The position numbers were made by a program, and so were the translations under genes. This document shows, piece by piece, positions 41,154-50,509 of a stretch of 56,680 nt of DNA. A model generated the notes under the pieces. The model saw only the letters and a list, made by a program, of their open reading frames with translations, had not been told where the DNA came from and ran no database searches. The stretch's first letter is position 1. Every line of letters starts with the position of its first letter. The stretch comes from Streptomyces beijiangensis (GTDB lineage Bacteria > Actinomycetota > Actinomycetes > Streptomycetales > Streptomycetaceae), in assembly GCF_017315755.1 (NCBI RefSeq), contig NZ_JAFLRJ010000126.1:1-56680 (forward strand). The letters are read 5' to 3'.

Positions 41154-41381
41154 CTAGGAGGAGGGAGGAAACGGCTCAACCAGCACGGAGCGGGCCGACA
41201 TCACGTCCGCAACGATGACCAGACAATGCCGGGCGATCGGCATACGCGCCCACGCGGCGAAAGCCTCCGTCCCGCCCCGCACGGCCACGAGCACCTCGCC
41301 CGGTCCGCCCGCGGGAATCGAGACGGTCACCCGGCCAATGGCGCCGACCGGGCTCTCGTCGGCGTCGTCCACTGCGCCCAC
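41154..41381 (-). CDS. Small protein linked to flotillin
   Basis: 75 residues. The core (GAIGRVTVSIPAGGPGEVLV; ILVEPFPPSS-like end) looks like a short OB-type beta barrel of the kind found at the C-terminus of NfeD proteins, which pair with SPFH proteins; this is a resemblance only. GTG start with GGTGGAGGA directly upstream. Same strand as the flotillin, 21 bp before it. Confidence 0.7.
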   Translation of the reverse strand: MGAVDDADESPVGAIGRVTVSIPAGGPGEVLVAVRGGTEAFAAWARMPIARHCLVIVADVMSARSVLVEPFPPSS

Positions 41382-41401
41382 TCCTCCACCGTACTCCGCA
41401 G

Positions 41402-42619
41402 TCAGCCCCGCTTGACGGCCCGCAGCACCACGAACTTCGGGTCACCCGCGACGACTTCACAGTTCCCGAAGACGCGCCGCAGCATCTGGTGGTACCCCAG
41501 GTGCCGGTTGCCCACGACCCACAGCTCGCCGCCGGGCCTCAGCACGGCACGCGCCCCGCTGAACATCCGCCGGGCCGACTGGTCGGTGATCGACTGATGG
41601 GTGTGGAAGGGCGGATTGTTCAGTACGAGATCCACCGACCCGGCAGGGATCGAGGACGTCCCGTCACCGACGAGGAACTCCGCCTTGTGCCCCTCGCCGA
41701 CGTTCTCCCGGAAGGTCGCCTCGGCCGAGGCGACGGCCGGGAAGGACTCGTCCACGAACACGATCTCCGCGTCGGGGTTGTCGACCGCGGCCGCCGTACC
41801 CACGATCCCGTTGCCACAGCCCAGGTCGAGCACGCGCTCGCTGCCGCTCCGCCTCGGCAGATGCTTCAGCAGGAACCGCGTGCCCATGTCGAGGCGCTCG
41901 GCGCAGAAGATCCCGGCATGATTGGTGACCGGCAGTCCCGATCCGGTCCCGGAGTCCTCGTCCAGTACGTACCGACGGGGCCAGGGGCTGCCGCTGCGGG
42001 GGATCTCCATGTCGGGGGCCGCGAAGATCAGCCGCGCCTTCTTCACGGCGAGCGAGGTCCGCGTGGGCCCCACGATCTGCTCGAAGAGCTTCAGCGTCGA
42101 GGTGTGGATCTCCTTGACCATCCCGCCCCCGACGACGACGGTGTCCGCGTGCAGCGAGGGCGCGAGCCGGTGCAGCTGGTCCTCAAGCTGCGCCAGGCTC
42201 TTCGGCACCCGTACAACCAGCAGATCGATCCGCGCGGGTACGGCATCCAGCGTGGTCAGCAGCCGTACGGCACCGGTTTCGGCCCCGCTGCGCGCCAGAT
42301 TCGCCCGGGTCGCCTGCTGCGCGAGGAAGGAATCGGTGATCTGTACGGGCCCACGCCCGTTCAGCGCCGTGGTCAGCGCCCCCCACCGGTCACCCACCAC
42401 GACGACGGACCCGGCAGGGCCGGGCGCGGGGTCCGGAACCAGCTCCGGATCCAGCTCCAGCTCCGGATCCGACTCCGGATCCTGCTGCTGCACCCGCTCC
42501 AGTTCCGCCAGGTGCTGGAGCAGATAGTCGTCGGCGGCATCCCACGCCCGCAGCTGATCGCGGGGGTCCTCGGGGAATCGGGTCAGGGCGAAGTCGCCCC
42601 ATGAGGTCGTCAAGTTCAT
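41402..42619 (-). CDS. RlmG/RsmC-type rRNA guanine-N2 methyltransferase
   Basis: A 405-residue SAM-dependent methyltransferase with two tandem fold copies. The C-terminal copy has the SAM motif VLDLGCGNGIVGTAA and the catalytic LVLNNPPFH, as in enzymes that methylate guanine N2 of rRNA. The N-terminal copy lacks these motifs, as expected. An acidic Pro/Asp/Glu linker (about residues 43-70) is encoded by repeated GGATCC/CCGGAT-like units. Substrate (16S or 23S) cannot be decided here. It ends 20 bp before the flotillin-linked small gene on the same strand. Confidence 0.85.
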   Translation of the reverse strand: MNLTTSWGDFALTRFPEDPRDQLRAWDAADDYLLQHLAELERVQQQDPESDPELELDPELVPDPAPGPAGSVVVVGDRWGALTTALNGRGPVQITDSFLAQQATRANLARSGAETGAVRLLTTLDAVPARIDLLVVRVPKSLAQLEDQLHRLAPSLHADTVVVGGGMVKEIHTSTLKLFEQIVGPTRTSLAVKKARLIFAAPDMEIPRSGSPWPRRYVLDEDSGTGSGLPVTNHAGIFCAERLDMGTRFLLKHLPRRSGSERVLDLGCGNGIVGTAAAVDNPDAEIVFVDESFPAVASAEATFRENVGEGHKAEFLVGDGTSSIPAGSVDLVLNNPPFHTHQSITDQSARRMFSGARAVLRPGGELWVVGNRHLGYHQMLRRVFGNCEVVAGDPKFVVLRAVKRG

Positions 42620-42675
42620 CGTGCCCCCAGGCTAACCGAGCGCCGCCCACCCGACCTCTCGCCGAAGGCCCGCCC

Positions 42676-45600
42676 TCACGGGCCGGGCGGCAGCAGCTCG
42701 TCGAGCAGCCCGGTGTAGAGGGACCGCTTGTCGGGGCGGGCGCGGGCGGCGGCGTGCCGGAGCGCGGGAACGGCAGGTGCGCCCATCCGCAGGAGACCCT
42801 CGGCCGCCGCCTTCCGTACGACGGGATGCGGGTGCTCAAGGAGCGCGGTCAGGGCGGGGACCGCCGGCTCCCAGCCGGCGTGGGACACGGTACGTACCGC
42901 CAGGCGCACCACGTCCGGCTGCGGATCGTCCAGCAGGAGCGACGTGAGCTCCAGATACGCCTCCCGGTCGAGCAGCGCCCGCGCGGTGCGGTGGGCGTGC
43001 AGGCGCACCCCCGGCCTGGGGTGGGTCAGCAACTCGCGCAGGAGCAGTGGGAGCGCTGGGAGCAGCGGGAGCTCGGGCCCGGGGCCCTGTCGCTCCTCGG
43101 TGAGGCGGGTCAGCGCGCGCCGGATCTGCTCCGGGGAGCCGGTGCGGGCCGCTGCGTACAGCCCCTGCCGGGTGAGGGGCTCCGGAGTCCGCGCCGGGGT
43201 GCGCTCGCGGAGCGCCGACAGGGCTGCGGCATCCTCCCGTACGGCATCCGGACCCCGCAGCGGACCGTCGACGAGGCGGAGTCCGTCGGCGAGATCGTCA
43301 TGGCCCTCCGCGCGCAGCCGCCGTACGGTCTCCGTCAGCTCGGGGGTACGCAGGAGCGGGCTGCCGGCCAGGAGGTCGAGGAACCCCCAGCCGCCGGCGT
43401 CGAGGCGCTCGCGGAGGGCCACCGCCAGTGTGTCGGCGGGGACGCAGGAGCGGAGGACCCGCCCGATGTCCGACCGTACGGCGGGCGGGTCCTGCTGCCA
43501 CCAGTCCAGCAACAGCGGTACCAGCGACCCGAGTTGCTCCGCCGGAAGATGCCAGAGCATCCGGACCGCCCTGTCGTGGAGCACGCCGGGGGCCCGGAGC
43601 TCCGTCTCGTCGAGGGCGACCAGCATGCAGGGGAGGCCGGGGAACTCGGGTACGTCGACGCGCCCGTGGAGGCAGGCCCGCAGGACGGGCAGCGCGGCGG
43701 CGCGCTCGGGCCACTTCAGCAGGGCCACGGCGGCCGTGGTCCGGCTCTCCTGCGCGGGCGCGTCCAGCATGGCCAGCAGGCGTTGGCGCTGGGCGGCCGA
43801 ACGGGGCTGGTCGAGGCCGTCGTTGCGTACGGCGCGCGGTGCGTCCGCAGGTGTGTTCGCGGTCTCGGCGATGGTCCACGGCGGTGCGTCCAGGGGCTGG
43901 AGCGACTCCATCCGGTCGAGGAGATCCGTGCGGGCTTCGGGGCCGGCGGCGGAGTACTCCCCGGCAAGCGCGGCCAGCTGTTCACGGGAGCGCGGTGCTT
44001 CCGCTTCCGCCTTCGCCTCCGTAGGCCTGATGTCGAACGCATCCCGCAGTACGGCGGCCTCGGCCGGCCAGGGGTCGGCCCCGCGCCGTGCCACCGCGAG
44101 TGCCCGGTCGAGGTCGGCGCGGACCAGTACGGCACCGCAACGGCGCAGCAGCGTCAGCGAGAGCGCCCCTCCGGCGCGCACCGCATCGGCGACGACCGCC
44201 CGCTCGACCACGGACAGCACCGGCGCGACCTCCTCCAGGACCGCGACGATGCCGTCCCGGACCTCCCGGACCTCCCGGCCGTCCCGGACCTCGCCGCCCG
44301 GCGCGGCACCGGCGAGCGCGTCGAGGAGCACCCGTACCGACCGGGCGAAGGCCGCCAGTTCCCCGTCGGTCCACGGCGCGGGACACAGCCGCAGCACCAG
44401 CCGCACCACCCGGTCCCGGAGGCCGGGCCCGGTTTCGGCCAGCCTCAGCCACTCGGCCAGCAGGGGCCGAAGCTCCTGAAGCCTTTTCGTGGAAGGGAGT
44501 TGAGGCCGCTCCGCGATGCGGTCCGCGAGCAAGGGGTTCCAACCCCCGTCCACCAGCCGCCTGATGTCACGGTCCTCGCCGCCGTGCACCGGCGCCCGCC
44601 GGGTGGTCTCCAGCCCCTCCGACAGCAGCCGCCGGGTGCGTTCGTCCCCGCTCCGCTCCATGGCGGCGCGAAGGGTCGCCGCGTACGCCTCGCCGAGAAC
44701 GGCGCGCAGCGCATCGACGAGCGACCGGCGGAACCCCGGGTTGTCGTGCCGCCCGAGCCAGAAGAGCAGATCCGGTACGGCAGCCGGGGCGCCGGCCAGG
44801 ACCAGTGCCCCGGCAGCGGTCTTCTTGATGTTCATGTTCGGATGGCCGAGACAGGCGGCGATCGCGGCGGACGCCCAGCGGGCCCGCACCTGGCCGAGGG
44901 CGAGCAGGGCCTGCCGTACGGTCTGGATGTCCGGGGCAGCGGTCAGCGGGATCAGCGTCGCCGACAACGCCTCGGCGCCGTCCCCCGACGCATCGGCCGC
45001 CAGCAGCCGGATCACGTGCTTGCGCACCTGCGGGTCGCGGTGGCGCAGCAGCCGGTGCACGCGTGGCCGGATGCGCGCGGAGGGAGCCCGGAGCAGCAGC
45101 TCCAGCAGGATCGACTGTTCGTCGGCGGACAGCCCGGACCGGTCGAGGAGATCCAGCACCATGCTCGCCACGAGGGCGTCGCCGGCCTCCCGCCCGTCCA
45201 CCGCGTCGAGCAGACAGACCGGCCGGATCCTGCCGCGCTCATGGAGCCGAAGCCCCAACGCCCGCAGTGCGTCGAGGACTTCCTGCGATACGGCGGGCTC
45301 GCTGCCCGAATCCTCGGTCACCGCCAGTTCGGCGACGACGCGCAGCAGCAGATCGGCGAGGACCGGCAGCGTCGCCGCGCCACCGTGGGCGGCCAGCCGG
45401 CAGAGGGATGCCACGGGTTCGCCGGCATCCAAGTGTGAGCTCAGCAGCGCCAGTTCGACCTCGTCGGGGCCGCCGAGGCCGGAGGCGATACGCGCAGGGA
45501 GGCCGACCGGGTCGAGCCGGGCGAGGAGATCACGCCGGTCGGCGGGATCCCGGGTCAGATGCCAGAGCAGCTCCAGCGCCCGGTCCCGTACGGCACGGAA

Positions 45601-46983
45601 ATACGGCGCGACGAGGCCGAGGCCGGGCCCGAGACCCAGCCCGTCCCGCAGCACCGCGACCGTCCGCTCCCCGCCGACAGCCTCCAGTGCGCCGAGTGCC
45701 GCCGAAGGAACGGAGGGCAGCAGCGCGAGCACGGCGTCCTCGGCCGCCGCGTACCGCAACTCCCGTATCGCGCAGAGGAACGGTCCGGGCGAAACGACAA
45801 GAGGAAGAAGCCGCGTGATCGCCTCCCCGACCGGAAGCCCGTGCGTACCCTGCGCCTCCAGCGCGACCAGCAGATCGAGCCGCCGCGGCCAGCCCGGATC
45901 GTCGACGGGGACATCGAGAAGTACGCGCAGGAGCTCCTCACGGCAGGTGAACAGAACCGTCGCCACCTCACGCGCCGGAACCGAGTGATCGGCCAGCGCC
46001 AGCTCCACCACGCCCGCCACCTCCCCACTCCCGGCGAAGTGCCCACGCCGGTGAAGCCCGCGCAGACAGCGCACCAAGGGCCCGCCGAGCAGAAGCGGAT
46101 CCGTCCCCGCGATGCCGATCAGCGCACCGATCTCGTCCCGTTCCGCCAGCTCCCCGAGCAGCTCCATCGCGCGCCGCCGAAGTCCGGGCGGCTGCTCGGC
46201 GCTCTCCACGACGTGCCGCAGCAGACCGCGATGCCCGTGCCGGGCGGCCGCGGTGAGCGCCGCGTCTCCAGTGGCCCCAGCATCGAGGAAGCGTGAGAAC
46301 ACCCCGACGGGCAAAGGCTCCAGCGCCGCCCAGGGCTCCCCGAGCTCCCGCAGCGCACCGCCGACGACCTCCGCACCGACACTGCCGAGCAGCCGTACGA
46401 GTTGCTCCCGTACGAACGAGGGCGCGAGCACCCCTGCGTGCAGCCCTTCCCGCGCCAGCCGCAGCCCGGCACCCTCCAGTACCGCGTCCCCGCTGTCCAC
46501 GAGCCCGGCGACGAGCGGCCCGGGGCGCGGGGTGCGGGCGATGCTCATCTCCCGTACGGCCTGGTACAGCAGCTCGCCCGCAGGCTCGGCACGGAGCGAC
46601 TCCGGCTGATTGACGAGCTCCGCGCGCAGCCAGGCGATCCGAACGCGCGCAGGAAGCCGGTCCACCGCGCGCCGGTCCGGCCACTGACGGCTGTACCACA
46701 GGCGCTCGTACAGCGCGGCGAGTAGGAGCGAGGCCTCGGGCGTGCCTTCCGGCGAATCCGGCAACAGCGCTGCCAGCTCGGCGAGTTGAGGCTCTTCAGT
46801 CACGGAGTCGACCCGCTCTCCGAGCAGCACAATACCCAGATGCCGCACTCGGGGATCCTCGTGCCGCACAAGACGCCCGAGGACGGCCGGCGCGCACATC
46901 TGCGCGTCGACACGGGCGGCCAGCCACGCCACATCGGCCCGGCCGGCCGCACTCTCGAAAGCTTCGTCCACAGGCGTCGTCAC
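42676..46983 (-). CDS. Very large HEAT-repeat protein
   Basis: 1435 residues built almost wholly of helical HEAT/armadillo-type repeats. Examples are VLGRLVRHEDPRVRHLGIVLL near the N-terminus, RVHRLLRHRDPQVRKHVIRLL in the middle and ALTALLEHPHPVVRKAAAEGL near the C-terminus. No catalytic motif, signal peptide or transmembrane helix is seen, so it is a cytosolic scaffold or docking protein. GTG start. Function unknown; similar long HEAT proteins occur in streptomycetes. It is preceded by a SnoaL-like gene in opposite context and followed by the methyltransferase gene on the same strand with a 56-bp gap. Confidence 0.85.
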   Translation of the reverse strand: MTTPVDEAFESAAGRADVAWLAARVDAQMCAPAVLGRLVRHEDPRVRHLGIVLLGERVDSVTEEPQLAELAALLPDSPEGTPEASLLLAALYERLWYSRQWPDRRAVDRLPARVRIAWLRAELVNQPESLRAEPAGELLYQAVREMSIARTPRPGPLVAGLVDSGDAVLEGAGLRLAREGLHAGVLAPSFVREQLVRLLGSVGAEVVGGALRELGEPWAALEPLPVGVFSRFLDAGATGDAALTAAARHGHRGLLRHVVESAEQPPGLRRRAMELLGELAERDEIGALIGIAGTDPLLLGGPLVRCLRGLHRRGHFAGSGEVAGVVELALADHSVPAREVATVLFTCREELLRVLLDVPVDDPGWPRRLDLLVALEAQGTHGLPVGEAITRLLPLVVSPGPFLCAIRELRYAAAEDAVLALLPSVPSAALGALEAVGGERTVAVLRDGLGLGPGLGLVAPYFRAVRDRALELLWHLTRDPADRRDLLARLDPVGLPARIASGLGGPDEVELALLSSHLDAGEPVASLCRLAAHGGAATLPVLADLLLRVVAELAVTEDSGSEPAVSQEVLDALRALGLRLHERGRIRPVCLLDAVDGREAGDALVASMVLDLLDRSGLSADEQSILLELLLRAPSARIRPRVHRLLRHRDPQVRKHVIRLLAADASGDGAEALSATLIPLTAAPDIQTVRQALLALGQVRARWASAAIAACLGHPNMNIKKTAAGALVLAGAPAAVPDLLFWLGRHDNPGFRRSLVDALRAVLGEAYAATLRAAMERSGDERTRRLLSEGLETTRRAPVHGGEDRDIRRLVDGGWNPLLADRIAERPQLPSTKRLQELRPLLAEWLRLAETGPGLRDRVVRLVLRLCPAPWTDGELAAFARSVRVLLDALAGAAPGGEVRDGREVREVRDGIVAVLEEVAPVLSVVERAVVADAVRAGGALSLTLLRRCGAVLVRADLDRALAVARRGADPWPAEAAVLRDAFDIRPTEAKAEAEAPRSREQLAALAGEYSAAGPEARTDLLDRMESLQPLDAPPWTIAETANTPADAPRAVRNDGLDQPRSAAQRQRLLAMLDAPAQESRTTAAVALLKWPERAAALPVLRACLHGRVDVPEFPGLPCMLVALDETELRAPGVLHDRAVRMLWHLPAEQLGSLVPLLLDWWQQDPPAVRSDIGRVLRSCVPADTLAVALRERLDAGGWGFLDLLAGSPLLRTPELTETVRRLRAEGHDDLADGLRLVDGPLRGPDAVREDAAALSALRERTPARTPEPLTRQGLYAAARTGSPEQIRRALTRLTEERQGPGPELPLLPALPLLLRELLTHPRPGVRLHAHRTARALLDREAYLELTSLLLDDPQPDVVRLAVRTVSHAGWEPAVPALTALLEHPHPVVRKAAAEGLLRMGAPAVPALRHAAARARPDKRSLYTGLLDELLPPGP

Positions 46984-47007
46984 CGTCGGATGCTAACCAG
47001 CGCGCCG

Positions 47008-47379
47008 TCAGGCGGACGCAGGCACCCGGTCGAGGAACCCGTGCACCGTACGAATGCGCCCGTCCTCGGCGAGCGCGATCACATCGAACCCGGCGACCGG
47101 CGCGGACCCGTCCGCGACCGACACCAGCTCCCACCCGAAGCGGGCGATCCCGTGGTGCCCGTCGACGGCCCCGGCCTGCCGGAACTCGAACCCGGGGAAC
47201 TGCGCCTGGGCCCCGGCGATCACAGCCGCGACGCCGTCCTGCCCGATGACCTCGACGAGCGGGTCGGTGTAACTGCCGTCCTCGGTCCAGGCGGCGGCGA
47301 CGGCCTTGGCGATGTTCTCGGCGCCCTTGGCGTTCCAGGCCTCGAGGTAGCGGGCGACAGCGGTCTCGTGTACGGACAT
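47008..47379 (-). CDS. SnoaL-like NTF2-fold protein
   Basis: A 123-residue small cone-shaped domain (HETAVARYLEAWNAKGAENI; WTEDGSYTDPLVEVIGQDGV; DVIALAEDGRIRTVHGFLD). The family includes polyketide cyclases and isomerases but also many proteins of unknown role. The HTE/D residues usually lining the pocket are present. It lies upstream of the HEAT gene on the same strand (24-bp gap), so they may be co-transcribed. Confidence 0.87.
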   Translation of the reverse strand: MSVHETAVARYLEAWNAKGAENIAKAVAAAWTEDGSYTDPLVEVIGQDGVAAVIAGAQAQFPGFEFRQAGAVDGHHGIARFGWELVSVADGSAPVAGFDVIALAEDGRIRTVHGFLDRVPASA

Positions 47380-47525
47380 GGTGAATCGGCCTCCAGAGTC
47401 ATCGGGTGCCGGTCCCCGGGCGGAGTGCGCCGCCCGGGTTCCGGATGACTTCAGCTTGCCGGGAGGCCGCGAGCGGGTCGATTACTTCTGAGGTAATACG
47501 CGCCGGACCTGCGAGACTTGGGCGC

Positions 47526-48158
47526 ATGGATCAGACAACCCGGTTCAGCAGGGCGGCAGTCGCCTGGGCGGCAGGAGGCGCGGACGCGGAGGCGGCGGCT
47601 GCGGCGGCGCAGGAACTGGCCGCCACAGCAGACCTGCGCACGGTCGTACTGGTCGAAGGGGTGAGCGACCTGGCGGCCGTACAAGCACTGGCCGCCCGTC
47701 AGAACCGGAACCTGGACGACGAGGCCATCGCCGTCGTCCCGCTCGGCGGCGCGACGAGTATCACCAGATTCCTGAACCTCTTCGGTCCCCAGGGCCTGGA
47801 CATCGCCCTGGCGGGCCTCTGCGACGCGGGGGAGGAGCGCTACTTCCGGCGTGCGCTGACGGAAGCGGGAGTGGAGCCGCAGGGTTTCTACGTCTGCGAT
47901 GCGGACCTGGAGGACGAACTGATCCGTGCCCTGGGGGCCCCGGCAGTGGAGCAAGTGATCACCGAGCAGGGCGAGTTGCGCCAGCTCCGCACCTTCCAGA
48001 AGCAGCCCGCCCAGCGGGACCGCACCCCGGAACAGCAGCTCCGCCGCTTCATGGGCACGCACAGCGGCAGAAAGGCCCAGTACGCCCACGCCCTGGTGGA
48101 CGCCCTGAGCCTCACGCACGTACCGCGCCCGCTGCAGTCCCTGCTCGCCTATGTGTGA
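47526..48158 (+). CDS. Stand-alone TOPRIM protein (OLD-nuclease type)
   Basis: A 210-residue protein consisting of a TOPRIM fold: the acidic motif VVLVEGVSDLAAVQALA, then GLCDAGEE and YVCDADLEDELIRA supply the metal-binding acids. Such domains cleave or ligate DNA in OLD-family nucleases, where they follow an ATPase; here no ATPase is present in the gene or beside it. The start at MDQTTRF is the one that fits the fold. Divergent from the SnoaL-like gene. Confidence 0.85.
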   Translation: MDQTTRFSRAAVAWAAGGADAEAAAAAAQELAATADLRTVVLVEGVSDLAAVQALAARQNRNLDDEAIAVVPLGGATSITRFLNLFGPQGLDIALAGLCDAGEERYFRRALTEAGVEPQGFYVCDADLEDELIRALGAPAVEQVITEQGELRQLRTFQKQPAQRDRTPEQQLRRFMGTHSGRKAQYAHALVDALSLTHVPRPLQSLLAYV

Positions 48159-48176
48159 ACATCAAGGAGACAGCTT

Positions 48177-48287
48177 GATGAGACGGAATTGCTCACCCCG
48201 CCCGAGGGCGGCGCGGCCTATGTGGCGGGCGAGGCGAAGAGTCTGACCAAGCCGTTCCGGACCCCGGGCAAGCGTGGCCTGGAGTAA
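48177..48287 (+). pseudogene. Possible gene-tail remnant after the TOPRIM gene
   Basis: 36 in-frame codons (DETELLTPPEGGAAYVAGEA, then KSLTKPFRTPGKRGLE) with protein-like composition end at a TAA. They continue the TOPRIM reading frame past its stop, have no start codon or ribosome site, and match no family I know. It may be the tail of a lost gene. Confidence 0.3.
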
Positions 48288-48298
48288 CTCACCCACCG

Positions 48299-48598
48299 TC
48301 AGTGGTCATCCCAGTGCCCGCCATGATCGGCGTGCCGATGCCCGTCGTGCACATAGTCGACGTGATCCCCATGAGGCACGGCGACGTGCCCGCACCCCTC
48401 ACCGTGCTGGTGTGCATGGTCGTCGTGGGCGGAGTGCCCGTCGGCCTCGCACTCATCGGCGTGGTCACCGTGCACGCGGTGCAGATGCCCGTCGTGCGCG
48501 TAGTCCACGTGATCGTCGTGCGGTACGGCAACGTGCCCGCAGTCCGCGCCGTGCTGATGGGTGTGCTCGGGGTGGGGCGCGTGCGCAACGGTACTCAA
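48299..48598 (-). CDS. Histidine-rich metal-binding protein with two repeats
   Basis: A 99-residue protein in which 27 residues are His. Two copies of a unit read HQHG-x-x-CGHVAVPH-x-DHVDY-x-HDGH (copy 1 near residues 13-45, copy 2 near 63-95), each with one Cys. It probably binds zinc, nickel or copper as a store or chaperone. The TTG at 48598 is chosen because GGAGG sits five bases upstream; a longer frame to 48844 has ordinary composition and is rejected. No signal peptide, so cytosolic. It lies downstream of glnA on the same strand, separated by a terminator. Confidence 0.72.
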   Translation of the reverse strand: MSTVAHAPHPEHTHQHGADCGHVAVPHDDHVDYAHDGHLHRVHGDHADECEADGHSAHDDHAHQHGEGCGHVAVPHGDHVDYVHDGHRHADHGGHWDDH

Positions 48599-48887
48599 AG
48601 CGGCCTCCGGCCATCTCGTAGGTGCCCCCTCAACGACACACACCCCAGAGCTGTCACGCAGGGTGGCCATTCGGGTGGCGCCGGGAGTCGGACCGACTGC
48701 CGGGGCGCGCGAGAGGGCGGCGGTGACGGACGCGGTATGGCCGGGCATGTGCTGCGCCGTCCTCTGCCCGTACCGCCTCCCGATGACGTGCGGCACCCCA
48801 TGAGTGAGGGCCGCCACCCCGGGGAACGGGATGACGGCCCTCACTGCAGTGTGCGGCTACGGGTCAGAGATGCCTGACCCCCGACCT
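48599..48887. other. Region between glnA and the histidine-rich gene
   Basis: 289 bases holding the glnA terminators and, presumably, the promoter of the His-rich gene. No Zur-like AT-rich palindrome was found, and no gene is supported. Confidence 0.4.
48803..48880 (-). terminator. glnA terminators (two inverted repeats)
   Basis: AGTGAGGGCCG (48803-48813) and CGGCCCTCACT (48835-48845) form a perfect 11-bp stem with a 21-base loop. Nearer to the stop, GGGTCAG-AGATGC-CTGACCC (48861-48880) forms a 7-bp stem. Confidence 0.75.
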
Positions 48888-50297
48888 TTAGAGGTCGAAG
48901 TACAGCTCGAACTCGTGCGGGTGCGGGCGCAGCTGGATCGGGGCGATCTCGTGGACGCGCTTGTAGTCGACCCACGTCTCGATCAGGTCGGGCGTGAAGA
49001 CGCCGCCCGCGAGGAGGTAGTCGTGGTCCGCCTCGAGTGCGTCCAGAACGGCCGGGAGCGACGTCGGGACCTGCTGGACGTTGGCGTGCTCCTCGGGAGC
49101 CAGCTCGTACAGGTCCTTGTCGATCGGCTCGGCCGGCTCGATCTTGTTCTTGATGCCGTCCAGGCCCGCCATCATCAGTGCGGAGAAGGCGAGGTACGGG
49201 TTGGACGACGGGTCCGGGGCGCGGAACTCGACGCGCTTGGCCTTCGGGTTCGAGCCGGTGATCGGGATACGCATCGCCGCCGAGCGGTTGCGCTGCGAGT
49301 ACACCATGTTGACCGGGGCCTCGAAGCCGGGCACCAGGCGGTGGTACGAGTTCACCGTCGGGTTCGTGAAGGCCAGGAGCGACGGGGCGTGCTTGAGGAT
49401 GCCGCCGATGTAGTAGCGGGCCATGTCCGAGAGGCCCGCGTAACCCTGCTCGTCGTAGAAGAGCGGGACGCCGCCCTGCCACAGCGACTGGTGGACGTGC
49501 ATGCCCGAGCCGTTGTCGCCGAAGATCGGCTTCGGCATGAAGGTCGCGGTCTTGCCGTTGCGCCAGGCCACGTTCTTCACGATGTACTTGAAGAGCATCA
49601 GGTCGTCGGCCGCGGCGAGCAGCGTGTTGAACTTGTAGTTGATCTCCGCCTGGCCGGCCGTGCCGACCTCGTGGTGCTGGCGCTCGACCTGCAGGCCGGA
49701 GGCCTCCAGCTCCAGGGAGATCTCGGCGCGCAGGTCGGCGAAGTGGTCGACCGGCGGGGTCGGGAAGTACCCGCCCTTGTAGCGCACCTTGTAGCCGCGG
49801 TTGTTCTCCGTCGACCCGGTGTTCCAGGCGCCGGCCTCGGAGTCGATGTGGTAGAAGCTCTCGTTCGCCGACGTCGCGAAGCGGACGTTGTCGAAGACGT
49901 AGAACTCGGCCTCGGGACCGAAGTACGCGGTGTCCGCGATACCGGTCGACGCGAGGTAGGCCTCGGCCTTCTTGGCGATGTTGCGCGGGTCGCGGCTGTA
50001 CTGCTCACCCGTGATCGGGTCGTGGATGAAGAAGTTGATGTTGACCGTCTTGTCCTTGCGGAAGGGGTCAACCCGTGCCGTCGAGAGGTCCGCGCGCAGC
50101 GCCATGTCGGACTCGTGGATGGCCTGGAAGCCGCGGATCGACGAACCGTCGAACGCGAGCTCCTCGTTCGGGTCGAACGCCGTTGCGGGAATGGTGAAGT
50201 GCTGCATCACTCCCGGCAGGTCGCAGAACCGTACATCGACGAACTTCACGTCCTCGTCGGCGATGAACTTCTTCGCGTCGTCGGCGTTCTGGAACAT
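48888..50297 (-). CDS. glnA: Glutamine synthetase type I
   Basis: A 469-residue dodecameric GSI, the main ammonia-assimilating enzyme. Motifs: [43 protein letters not shown] and the PIFGDNGSG region. The adenylylation Tyr lies in [10 protein letters not shown] near residue 397, so GlnE control is expected. The ATG at 50297 has an AGGAGGAG site upstream. Transcription is controlled from a canonical GlnR site about 100-140 bases upstream. Monocistronic, ending at two hairpins. Confidence 0.98.
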   Translation of the reverse strand: MFQNADDAKKFIADEDVKFVDVRFCDLPGVMQHFTIPATAFDPNEELAFDGSSIRGFQAIHESDMALRADLSTARVDPFRKDKTVNINFFIHDPITGEQYSRDPRNIAKKAEAYLASTGIADTAYFGPEAEFYVFDNVRFATSANESFYHIDSEAGAWNTGSTENNRGYKVRYKGGYFPTPPVDHFADLRAEISLELEASGLQVERQHHEVGTAGQAEINYKFNTLLAAADDLMLFKYIVKNVAWRNGKTATFMPKPIFGDNGSGMHVHQSLWQGGVPLFYDEQGYAGLSDMARYYIGGILKHAPSLLAFTNPTVNSYHRLVPGFEAPVNMVYSQRNRSAAMRIPITGSNPKAKRVEFRAPDPSSNPYLAFSALMMAGLDGIKNKIEPAEPIDKDLYELAPEEHANVQQVPTSLPAVLDALEADHDYLLAGGVFTPDLIETWVDYKRVHEIAPIQLRPHPHEFELYFDL

Positions 50298-50398
50298 CCA
50301 ACTCCTCCTACTCCCGTCCGGGGAGGGACGGGGTTGCAGCTCGTGGTGCGTGCGGCCTGTGCGGTGGCACACGCTGGACCCGACCATAGGCACGCAGG

Positions 50399-50436
50399 AT
50401 TTCTCATGCGTGACCCATTTGTTTCGACGAAGTTAA
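50399..50436 (-). promoter_or_regulatory. GlnR binding site upstream of glnA
   Basis: On the minus strand: TTAAC (50436-50432), 6 bases, GAAAC (50425-50421), 6, GTCAC (50414-50410), 6, GAAAT (50403-50399). This is the textbook gTnAC-n6-GaAAc-n6-GtnAC-n6-GAAAc order and spacing of Streptomyces GlnR. Confidence 0.9.
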
Positions 50437-50509
50437 CCGCCCTGGTCGAACGGGGACCGTCCGGGCCCCTCCCTCAAGTGTGCCAAAGCGGGCGCAGTAC
50501 CGTGTACAG

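Noticed and set aside
42601..45438. 945-codon open frame on the plus strand
   Set aside because: Opposite the HEAT-repeat gene, with Arg/Gly/Gln-rich low-complexity content and no domain.
48599..48844. N-terminal extension of the histidine-rich protein
   Set aside because: The His-rich composition begins exactly at the TTG preceded by GGAGG; the upstream part looks noncoding and crosses the glnA terminator area.
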